From positions 1-9,744 of the forward strand of contig JAEDJF010000055.1 of assembly GCA_016296485.1 (NCBI GenBank): a stretch of 9,744 bases of DNA. The letters run 5' to 3'. The notes under the pieces were generated by a model, which had not been told where the DNA came from, did not search any database, and was given only the letters and a program-made list of their open reading frames with translations. The stretch is from Oscillospiraceae bacterium. GTDB taxonomy: Bacteria; Bacillota; Clostridia; Oscillospirales; Ruminococcaceae. This document shows positions 4,904 through 9,744 of this stretch, in pieces (position 1 is the first letter of the stretch; every line of letters begins with the position of its first letter). A program made the position numbers and the translations under genes.

Positions 4904-5956
4904 ATGAAAAAAGTAATTGCACTGATTTTAGCAATCGTTATGTGCCTCGGTCTTGCGGCTTGCGGCAATAGCGAAACCCCCGACGTTCCGGACAGCAGCG
5001 AGCAGCAGTCCTCCGAACTCGAAAGCCTTACCGACGCTGATTCGGAACCCGAAAACAGCCACTATCCCGTTACCATCACCAACTACAACTATGCCGGCGA
5101 GCCGGTTGAATATACCTATGAAAAAGCTCCCGAACGCGTAATCTGCGTGTACCAGGGCTGCATTGAAACCATGATAGCTCTCGGACTCGAGGACCACGTC
5201 CTCGCTTCCTACGGTCTTGACAATGAGGTTAAGGACGAGTGGAAAGCGGGCTTTGAGAAAATGAATTACAACGACTCCGTTTTCTCCCCGGACAAAGAGA
5301 CCGTCACAATGCTCGAGCCGGATATGATTTTCTCTTGGGGCTCCTATTTCAGCGATAAGAAGCTTGGCGACGTGGGCGCCTGGAACGAAAAGGGCGTAGC
5401 CACCTATATGAGCTCCAACACCGCTCCCGGACTTTCCCGCACCCTTGAAAACGAATACACCGACATTCTCAACATCGGCAAAATTTTTGACGTTGAAGAT
5501 AAAGCGGAAGCGCTCGTAAACGAAATGAAGGAGCAGGTTGCCGCAACTCTTGCTGCGGCGGAAGGACAGGAAGCCGTCCGCGTAGCGGTTGTGGAGCCCT
5601 TGGGCGGAAGCATCAGCAACTACAGCGCGAAATCCCTTGCGGGAGATATGGTTGTCCAGCTCGGCGGCGAGCTTGTTAAACCCGAGGGCAATGAAATGGG
5701 CAAAGAGGACCTCATTTCCCTCGACCCCGACGTCATTTTCGTAGTATATATGGCTTATGCCGGCGACGACCCCGAAACCGTTAAAGCAGAGCAGCTTGCG
5801 GTAATCTGTGACGACCCCGCGTTTGCCAGCCTTTCCGCAGTTGCAAACGGAAGAGTACATCTTATAATGCTCGGCGATATGTACGCCAGCGGTCCCCGCA
5901 CCGTGGACGGACTCAGCGTTTTCGCAAAGGGAATGTATCCCGGTCTTGAGGGTTAA
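4904..5956 (+). CDS. Corrinoid/iron-siderophore-type ABC transporter substrate-binding lipoprotein
   Basis: 350 residues. The ATG has AGGAG (4891-4895) eight bases upstream. Residues 1-20 are a lipoprotein signal peptide with lipobox LAAC and the lipidated cysteine at 20. Residues 22-52 are a Ser/Glu/Asp-rich linker. The rest is a Periplasmic_binding_2 (TroA/BtuF-like) fold: it starts 'APERVICVYQGCIETMIALGLEDHVLA' from residue 75, contains 'LEPDMIFSWGSY' and 'LISLDPDVIFVVY' strand-turns, and closes with a 'VANGRVHLI' strand. The protein captures substrate outside the cell and hands it to the permease. The family also binds haem and siderophores. The upstream cobalamin riboswitch is the reason to prefer a corrinoid, so the role corresponds to BtuF, but the sequence alone does not settle the ligand. 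Confidence 0.92.
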   Translation: MKKVIALILAIVMCLGLAACGNSETPDVPDSSEQQSSELESLTDADSEPENSHYPVTITNYNYAGEPVEYTYEKAPERVICVYQGCIETMIALGLEDHVLASYGLDNEVKDEWKAGFEKMNYNDSVFSPDKETVTMLEPDMIFSWGSYFSDKKLGDVGAWNEKGVATYMSSNTAPGLSRTLENEYTDILNIGKIFDVEDKAEALVNEMKEQVAATLAAAEGQEAVRVAVVEPLGGSISNYSAKSLAGDMVVQLGGELVKPEGNEMGKEDLISLDPDVIFVVYMAYAGDDPETVKAEQLAVICDDPAFASLSAVANGRVHLIMLGDMYASGPRTVDGLSVFAKGMYPGLEG

Positions 5957-5965
5957 GGGCACACT

Positions 5966-7060
5966 ATGAGTTCAGGTACGATTAAAGGCGGACTTTTCAA
6001 AGGTAAGCCGACCTATATTGTAACTGTTTTCGGGCTTTTGATTGCCCTTCCTCTTTCGCTTATGGCGGCGGTGACCTTCGGAACGATGGACCTTCCCATA
6101 GGGGACGTATATCAGGTGATAAAATACGAGCTGACCCATATCTTTATGGGTCAGCCTTTTCCTGAAATGTGGGCTCCGGGAACGGCAATCCATGACGTAG
6201 TTTGGCTTATCCGTTTTCCAAGGCTTGTGCTCGCCGGGGCGGTTGGAACCGGGCTTTCAATCAGCGGCGTAATAATGCAGGCAATAGTCAAAAACCCCCT
6301 GGCTGACCCGTATATACTCGGCGTTTCGTCCGGCGCTTCCCTCGGAGCAACGCTGGCGGTGCTTCTCGGAGTGGGAATCAGCTTCGGCTCCAATTACGTG
6401 GGAATGATGGCGTTTTTGGGAGCCTTCCTTGTGTCTATGGGCGTAATAGCCCTTGCCAACATCGGCGGGCGCGCCAACTCCGTGAAGCTGTTGCTTGCTG
6501 GCTCCGCCCTTTCGGCAATTTGCGGAGCTTTCTCAAATTTTGTGGTGTATATTGCCGACGCGGACCACGCCACGACCCAGGTCGTGCGCTGGACAATGGG
6601 AAGCCTTGCCTCCGCAAACTGGTCAAACAATCTTACCATTATGGCTGTGGTCATTGTCGGAACTCTGTTTTTCATGACTCAGCACCGCACCCTCAACCTG
6701 ATGCTGCTGGGTGACGAGAGCGCCATAACCCTCGGAACGGACCTACACTGCTGGCGCATACTCTATCTCGTGGTGTCATCTCTTATGGTTGGTTTCGCCG
6801 TTTATAACGCGGGCGTAATCGGGTTCGTTGGACTCGTAATTCCACACGGAGTGCGTCTCCTTTTCGGCACTGACCATAAAAAAATGCTGCCCATTTCCGC
6901 CCTTGCGGGAGCAATTTTTCTTATCTGGGCGGACGTGCTTTGCCGGACGATACTTCCGGGCAACGAAATGCCCATAGGAATTCTCACTTCGATGCTCGGC
7001 GCGCCGGTGTTTATCTACCTTATGGCGCGCAAGCGCTACGGATTCGGAGGTGGCGACTGA
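5966..7060 (+). CDS. FecCD-family ABC transporter permease, probably for corrinoid (BtuC-like)
   Basis: 364 residues, rich in hydrophobic segments throughout (about ten expected membrane helices in this family). The family's hallmarks are clear: RFPR at 83-86, then 'GVIMQAIVKNPLADPYILG' ending at residue 119 and a following 'SSGAS'. The late cytoplasmic coupling loop reads 'GFVGLVIPHGVRLLFG', followed by 'LPGNEMPIGILTSMLGAP'. The start ATG lies nine bases after the binding-protein stop, with AAGGG (5955-5959) as ribosome binding site overlapping that stop. The protein forms the transmembrane channel of the importer as a dimer with the ATPase encoded next. Its TGA overlaps the next ATG by one base. 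Confidence 0.95.
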   Translation: MSSGTIKGGLFKGKPTYIVTVFGLLIALPLSLMAAVTFGTMDLPIGDVYQVIKYELTHIFMGQPFPEMWAPGTAIHDVVWLIRFPRLVLAGAVGTGLSISGVIMQAIVKNPLADPYILGVSSGASLGATLAVLLGVGISFGSNYVGMMAFLGAFLVSMGVIALANIGGRANSVKLLLAGSALSAICGAFSNFVVYIADADHATTQVVRWTMGSLASANWSNNLTIMAVVIVGTLFFMTQHRTLNLMLLGDESAITLGTDLHCWRILYLVVSSLMVGFAVYNAGVIGFVGLVIPHGVRLLFGTDHKKMLPISALAGAIFLIWADVLCRTILPGNEMPIGILTSMLGAPVFIYLMARKRYGFGGGD

Positions 7061-7845
7061 TGGTTATCGAATCGAAAGCAGTCGAGGCTACCCTCGGCGG
7101 GAACCACATTCTGAAAGGCATAGACCTCAAGGTCAACGACAGGGAGCTCCTTGGTATAATCGGACCGAACGGAAGCGGAAAATCCACTTTTTTAAAGTGC
7201 ATTTACCGAGTGCTCGAGCCGAGCGGCGGAGCCGTCTATCTTGACGGAAAAAACCTTAAAGAGTACACCTACAAAGAATCCGCAAAGAGCCTTGCGGTTG
7301 TTGCCCAGCACAACTACTACAACTTTGACTTTTCCGTAAAGGACGTGGTGCTTATGGGGCGTGCCCCCCATAAGCGCGCTCTCGACAGGGACAACGCAGA
7401 GGATTTTAGGATAGTGGATGACGCTTTGAAAACCGTGGGAATGTACGATTTCGCTGAGCGCTCCTTTTCAACCCTTTCCGGCGGCGAGCAGCAAAGGGTA
7501 ATTCTTGCCCGTGCCCTTGCCCAACAGACGCCCTGTCTCTGCCTTGACGAGCCCACCAACCATCTTGACATAAAATATCAGCTCCAGCTTATGGACCTCG
7601 TGAGCGGGCTTGACCGGACGGTAATATCCGTAATACATGACCTCAACATCGCCGCCATGTACTGCCACAGGCTGTACGCCCTTAAAGACGGAAAAATAGT
7701 CGGCGAGGGAACGCCGCGGGAACTCCTTACGCCGGAGTTCATACGGGAGGTGTACGAGGTGGATTCAGAAGTCGTCACCGACGGTAACGGGATACTTCAT
7801 ATTCTTTTCCATCCCGCGCAAAAGAAAGAGGAGGTTTGCGTATGA
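7060..7845 (+). CDS. ABC transporter ATPase subunit of the corrinoid importer (BtuD-like)
   Basis: 261 residues. An open frame extends upstream to 6940, but those 40 residues overlap the permease and look like non-homologous readthrough. The ATG at 7060 has GGAGG (7046-7050) nine bases upstream and overlaps the permease stop in TGATG. All ATPase motifs are present: Walker A GPNGSGKST at 35-43, Q-loop Q83, signature LSGGEQQR at 139-146, Walker B CLCLDEP at 159-165, D-loop NHLD at 167-170, and switch histidine H193. It powers uptake by hydrolysing ATP on the cytoplasmic side. The stop overlaps the next start by four bases (ATGA), so translation of the small Cys-rich protein is coupled to it. 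Confidence 0.96.
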   Translation: MVIESKAVEATLGGNHILKGIDLKVNDRELLGIIGPNGSGKSTFLKCIYRVLEPSGGAVYLDGKNLKEYTYKESAKSLAVVAQHNYYNFDFSVKDVVLMGRAPHKRALDRDNAEDFRIVDDALKTVGMYDFAERSFSTLSGGEQQRVILARALAQQTPCLCLDEPTNHLDIKYQLQLMDLVSGLDRTVISVIHDLNIAAMYCHRLYALKDGKIVGEGTPRELLTPEFIREVYEVDSEVVTDGNGILHILFHPAQKKEEVCV

Positions 7846-8189
7846 AACAGATTGCAATTTTGACCTGCCTTCGGGCGTGCAAGGTTTGCACCGGTGCTTC
7901 CTGTCTTAAAGCATGGAACGCAAGGGAAAGGGGATTTTCCTGTTACGCCGACGAGGAAGTTTCGCTGGCGGCGTTTTTTCACTGCAACGGCTGTGATTCC
8001 GACCCTGAAACCGACCCCGGAATGCTCGAAAAAATCGAGCGCCTTGAGAAAATCGGCGTGGATACCGTGCATATAGGCGTTTGCGCGGTGACGGATATGG
8101 AGACAAAAGCCCTTTGCCCGACAATTGAAAAAATCGCCTCAATGCTGCGTGAGCGCAAAATTGAGGTTGTGCGCGAGACGCACCAATGA
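7842..8189 (+). CDS. Small Cys-rich protein of the CGGC-domain type, coupled to the B12 importer
   Basis: 115 residues. The ATG at 7842 overlaps the ATPase stop (ATGA), with GAGGAGG (7828-7834) seven bases upstream. The cysteine layout matches CGGC-domain proteins (PF08821, predicted metal-binding, function unknown): an N-terminal 'ILTCLRACKVCTGASC' cluster with C9, C13, C16 and C21, the signature loop 'FFHCNGCDSD' (CNGC instead of CGGC), 'HIGVCAVT', and a late 'ALCPTIEKI'. A Leu/Ile/Glu-rich helix lies between the signature and the third motif. No signal peptide is visible, so it is cytosolic. Genomic position, riboswitch control and translational coupling tie its expression to corrinoid import. 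A role in handling or reducing the incoming corrinoid, or as a metal or redox partner, is inference. Confidence 0.88.
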   Translation: MKQIAILTCLRACKVCTGASCLKAWNARERGFSCYADEEVSLAAFFHCNGCDSDPETDPGMLEKIERLEKIGVDTVHIGVCAVTDMETKALCPTIEKIASMLRERKIEVVRETHQ

Positions 8190-8191
8190 AT

Positions 8192-8225
8192 AAAAAAGCC
8201 GGAAGCTCCCGCTTCCGGCTTTTTT
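8192..8225. terminator. Bidirectional terminator at the end of the B12 operon
   Basis: AGCCGGAAGC (8197-8206) and GCTTCCGGCT (8211-8220) form a perfect 10-bp stem around TCCC. The flanking A6 and T6 extend the pairing to 15 bp and supply the T-tract in both directions. It ends the importer operon and the convergent XRE regulator gene. Confidence 0.93.
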
Positions 8226-8242
8226 GTATTTATACAAATAGT

Positions 8243-8842
8243 TTACAGTGGCTGTGAGTTGTAGCCTTTGTCGTTGTTTTTGGCGGCGTTTTTTCCTTTG
8301 AGCGCCGCTTCTTTAAGCAACGGAAGGTCAGGCTGTACGTCGTCGGGACAGATGAGCTTGTCGTTGTCGCGCTCCACCTCATAGTTGTCAGCAATAAGCC
8401 TTGCGGCTGCGGACCTTGACTGCATACTCGTGTGGCAGTGCGCCGTAAACATCTGGAGCAAGGCGCACCACGAGCTGCCGTGTTTTCCGGACATAAGATA
8501 AAGAAGCTGGCGTTTTTCCATGGGCGTATTTTGCTTGATAAGGCTTATGAGCACTTCCTCCATTCTCTCTTCATCAATCTTGCAGGAATCGGAGGAAAAG
8601 GTATCAGGATAGAGAAATTCAAGGTAGTAGTGCAAAGGGTTCAGCCCGAGCAGACGGAACCACTCGGAGCTTTGGAAAAGATCCGGAGAGGTGATGCCTT
8701 TTTCCCAGTTTTGAATGGTTTTCTTCGATACTCCGAGACCCAAAGCCATATATTCCTGCGATTTGCCTGAATCCGCCCGGGACTGCCACCAGATTTTAGA
8801 GAAACGTTTTGCTCTTTCAATCCTTGTTTCCATATCGTCCAT
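8243..8842 (-). CDS. XRE-type helix-turn-helix regulator with a C-terminal domain of unknown function
   Basis: 199 residues. The ATG at 8842 is preceded on the minus strand by GAGGTGA with normal spacing; an internal Met at residue 4 is an alternative. Residues about 15-60 form an XRE/Cro-type helix-turn-helix: 'KSQEYMALGLGVSKKTIQNWEKG', where 'SKKTIQNWE' (39-47) is the recognition helix. The remaining ~140 residues are mostly helical, with 'EERMEEVLISLIKQ', an 'MEKRQLLYLMSGKHGSSW' segment and a charged tail, and match no domain I can name. It is divergent from the small orphan gene at 9109. The spacer between them contains a conspicuous tandem-box palindrome (8873-8918) that overlaps its likely promoter, suggesting autoregulation. 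Confidence 0.88.
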   Translation of the reverse strand: MDDMETRIERAKRFSKIWWQSRADSGKSQEYMALGLGVSKKTIQNWEKGITSPDLFQSSEWFRLLGLNPLHYYLEFLYPDTFSSDSCKIDEERMEEVLISLIKQNTPMEKRQLLYLMSGKHGSSWCALLQMFTAHCHTSMQSRSAAARLIADNYEVERDNDKLICPDDVQPDLPLLKEAALKGKNAAKNNDKGYNSQPL

Positions 8843-8872
8843 TTACTCACCTCATTTATATATAAATTCGGA

Positions 8873-8918
8873 GAAATATTTTACCCCAAAAGCAGTATAT
8901 TTTGGCGTAAAATATTTC
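8873..8918. repeat. 46-bp near-perfect palindrome with two 21-bp-spaced boxes, candidate operator
   Basis: GAAATATTTTAC (8873-8884) and GTAAAATATTTC (8907-8918) are a perfect 12-bp inverted repeat. The inner CCAAAA (8886-8891) and TTTTGG (8900-8905) continue it after one mismatch, leaving an 8-base centre. The same stretch also reads as two tandem boxes, ATATTTT-acccc-AAAA from 8876 and ATATTTT-ggcgt-AAAA from 8897. They are 21 bp apart, two helical turns. The right box is itself a complete inverted repeat ending in AAAATAT. The site lies 31-76 bases upstream of the XRE start codon. Confidence 0.8.
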
Positions 8919-8922
8919 TTAA
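8894..8922 (-). promoter_or_regulatory. Candidate promoter of the XRE regulator inside the operator
   Basis: On the minus strand TTAAGA (8917-8922), a 17-base spacer and TATACT (8894-8899). The -10 and most of the spacer fall within the 46-bp palindrome, so bound repressor would block it. The -35 is only a 4/6 match. An alternative A/T-rich -10 (TATATA near 8860) exists without a good -35. Confidence 0.45.
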
Positions 8923-8991
8923 CTTTTGTAAAAAAAATATAGGTATAAAAATTTAACGCCGATAATGGATAAAAAATGTTCCTGAAAAATG

Positions 8992-9020
8992 CTGACAAAT
9001 TTTTAACTTGGGACTAAAAT
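8992..9020 (+). promoter_or_regulatory. Sigma-A promoter for the small orphan gene
   Basis: CTGACA (8992-8997), a 17-base spacer and TAAAAT (9015-9020), each a 5/6 match. Transcription would start near 9027, leaving an untranslated leader of about 80 bases. Within that leader a GACAG/CTGTT pairing near 9053-9075 is too weak to call a structure. Confidence 0.65.
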
Positions 9021-9108
9021 ACAAACAACCGGAACCTGTAGAGGATAAAGTGACAGTTTATTTTCCCGCGCTGTTCGGAACAATCTAAAAATCGAAGGAG
9101 ATTAATTT

Positions 9109-9417
9109 ATGTCGGAAACCAAAACGTATCAACTGTCCCGTTGCTATTCCGAACTAAATGGATTGCAGAGGGCAAAAACACTTACATGTTCCGTCATTGC
9201 CAGAAATGGCGGTTCGGCGATTGTCATGACAAGTAGGTCCAAAGAGAATGTTGACAGCGAGACCTGTTTTCTTCCGGAAACGCCATATGAAAAGGCTAAA
9301 GATATAGCGACAATGCTTGTGGAAAACAGCTTTGAGATAAACATCTGGACGGATATTCTTGAAGAGCTGGGAATAAAATTCGTACCCGTCGATGCAATAC
9401 AGCTCCAGAGCGGCTGA
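9109..9417 (+). CDS. Small cytosolic protein of unknown function (possibly DUF6514-like)
   Basis: 102 residues. The ATG at 9109 has AAGGAG (9095-9100) eight bases upstream and a good promoter at 8992-9020. There is no signal peptide, membrane segment or catalytic motif. A short beta-rich stretch, 'LTCSVIARNGGSAIVMTSRS', is followed by a helix 'PYEKAKDIATMLVENSFEI' and a terminal 'WTDILEELG' segment. This order (a 'YGI.V' style strand pair, then a residue-count helix, then an 'L.DIIEDF' style end) is reminiscent of DUF6514 small proteins of Clostridia, but the match is loose. Codon use is more A/T-rich than in the upstream operon. It is divergent from the XRE regulator, which may control it. 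Confidence 0.75.
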   Translation: MSETKTYQLSRCYSELNGLQRAKTLTCSVIARNGGSAIVMTSRSKENVDSETCFLPETPYEKAKDIATMLVENSFEINIWTDILEELGIKFVPVDAIQLQSG

Positions 9418-9566
9418 CCGCGAAAGCGAAGTTTTCGGAAAACTGTTCGGCATTGCCGAATTGCATATATATTTATTGTATTACATACAAATATTGTATA
9501 TAATTGCCTATAACATAGCAATAATATACTGCAAAAAAAATGGATATGTCAATACATATATGTAAA
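9418..9566. other. AT-rich spacer without a recognised gene
   Basis: I see no protein-coding gene here. It contains a small perfect hairpin, TTCGGC-ATT-GCCGAA (about 9447-9461), with no T-tract. An inverted repeat TTGTAT-TAC-ATACAA (9476-9490) overlaps a plus-strand promoter. An imperfect ATTGC/GCAAT repeat lies near 9503-9523. A weaker minus-strand promoter (TTGCTA, 17 bases, TACAAT) can also be drawn. Confidence 0.6.
9476..9504 (+). promoter_or_regulatory. Consensus promoter without an obvious downstream gene
   Basis: TTGTAT (9476-9481), a 17-base spacer and a perfect TATAAT (9499-9504). Transcription would start near 9511 and meet a strong terminator ending at about 9605. It could express a ~95-base RNA, or be a chance match in A/T-rich DNA. 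Confidence 0.45.
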
Positions 9567-9605
9567 AAACAAAAAACGCAGGCGGACAGCCTGCGTTTTT
9601 TGTTT
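9567..9605. terminator. Bidirectional terminator between the orphan gene and tRNA-Pro
   Basis: ACAAAAAACGCAGGC (9569-9583) pairs perfectly with GCCTGCGTTTTTTGT (9589-9603) around GGACA, and flanking A/T pairs extend it to 17 bp. T-tracts occur in both directions, so it can terminate plus-strand transcription and the minus-strand tRNA transcript. Confidence 0.9.
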
Positions 9606-9643
9606 GCCGTTTTCTGAAATTACGACAAGAAAACGGCTTTTTT
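9606..9643 (+). terminator. Second hairpin with T6 tract abutting the tRNA 3' end
   Basis: GCCGTTTTCT (9606-9615) and AGAAAACGGC (9628-9637) form a perfect 10-bp stem around a 12-base loop, followed on the plus strand by six T residues (9638-9643). The last T is part of the encoded CCA of the minus-strand tRNA. As a plus-strand terminator it would stop transcription just before antisense reading of the tRNA. On the minus strand it lacks a T-tract and is only a hairpin. Confidence 0.7.
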
Positions 9644-9718
9644 GGTCGAAGTGACAGGACTCGAACCTGCAGCATCCTGCTCCCAAAGCAGGCGCGCTAC
9701 CAATTGCGCTACACCTCG
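9643..9718 (-). tRNA. tRNA-Pro (anticodon UGG)
   Basis: On the minus strand the acceptor stem pairs CGAGGTG with CACTTCG (one G-U), the D arm is GTAGCGCAATTGGTAGCGC, the anticodon stem-loop is CCTGC-TTTGGGA-GCAGG with anticodon TGG, and the T arm carries GGTTCGAGTCC. The molecule starts C1 and ends with discriminator A and an encoded CCA (9645-9643), giving 76 bases. It decodes CCN proline codons. A1/C1-G72 type pairing fits bacterial tRNA-Pro. The promoter lies at or beyond the right edge; only a TATAAA-like sequence near 9730 is visible. Confidence 0.96.
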
Positions 9719-9744
9719 AAGTATTTAGTTTATAAAATGAGCTG

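Noticed and set aside
4928..5962. Minus-strand open frame of 344 codons opposite the substrate-binding protein
   Set aside because: Shadow of a clear lipoprotein gene on the plus strand, with no ribosome binding site or domain.
6940..7059. Upstream extension of the ATPase gene by 40 codons
   Set aside because: It overlaps the end of the permease in another frame, is not ATPase-like, and the ATG at 7060 has a proper ribosome binding site and the usual coupled TGATG junction.
9144..9521. Minus-strand open frames opposite the small orphan protein
   Set aside because: The plus-strand gene has a promoter, an AAGGAG site and normal composition. The antisense frames start in AT-rich spacer without a ribosome binding site.
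9528..9620. Possible short open frame starting ATG near 9540 in the right-hand spacer
   Set aside because: No ribosome binding site, and it would run through both arms of the terminator hairpin.
1..9744. CRISPR array, transposon ends or phage genes
   Set aside because: No regularly spaced repeats, no transposase or integrase, and no terminal inverted repeats with flanking duplications were seen. The palindrome at 8873-8918 is a single-locus operator-like site.

Overview
The window looks like part of the chromosome of an anaerobic Clostridia-type Firmicute, probably in the Oscillospiraceae/Ruminococcaceae range. This rests on strong Gram-positive ribosome binding sites, several TTG/GTG starts, GC-rich Glu/Asp/Lys-rich coding sequence, AT-rich spacers with clear sigma-A promoters, lipoprotein signal peptides, and S-box and B12 riboswitches controlling metK and a corrinoid importer. 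No species is claimed. I see no insertion sequence, integrase, CRISPR array or phage gene.

Layout. Bases 1-35 (minus) are the first codons of a gene that leaves the window, probably a YdjI/SPFH-type protein, with a good promoter at 72-100. Bases 191-1801 hold three tightly spaced plus-strand genes for exported proteins of unknown function: one membrane-anchored protein and two lipoproteins. A small glycine-zipper/zinc-ribbon protein follows at 1884-2198 with its own promoter. Bases 2206-3590 are a complete S-box unit: promoter, SAM-I riboswitch, intrinsic terminator with a matching antiterminator, and metK. A small Cys-rich protein resembling TIGR04076 (3666-3914) and a convergent DtxR/MntR-family regulator (3980-4369) share a bidirectional terminator.

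Bases 4496-8189 are the main functional block. A promoter and cobalamin riboswitch precede a corrinoid-type ABC importer (lipoprotein binding protein, FecCD permease, ATPase) and a small CGGC-like Cys-rich protein. The last three genes are translationally coupled or nearly so. The operon ends at a strong bidirectional terminator. A metal-sensing type regulator is divergent from this B12 operon, and a putative metal-binding protein is co-expressed with the importer, so the region links metal and corrinoid handling.

Bases 8243-9417 hold an XRE-family regulator (minus) and a small orphan protein (plus), transcribed divergently across a 266-bp spacer. That spacer contains a 46-bp near-perfect palindrome made of two operator-like boxes repeated 21 bp apart. 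The window ends with an AT-rich spacer carrying a consensus promoter that could drive a short RNA, two back-to-back hairpins, and a tRNA-Pro(UGG) gene on the minus strand with an encoded CCA.

Most of the content is ordinary housekeeping and transport. The parts most worth a second look are the CGGC-like protein inside the B12 operon, the predicted switching helices of the cobalamin leader, the Cys-containing metal site of the DtxR-type regulator, the tandem operator of the XRE gene, and the possible small RNA near 9511-9605.
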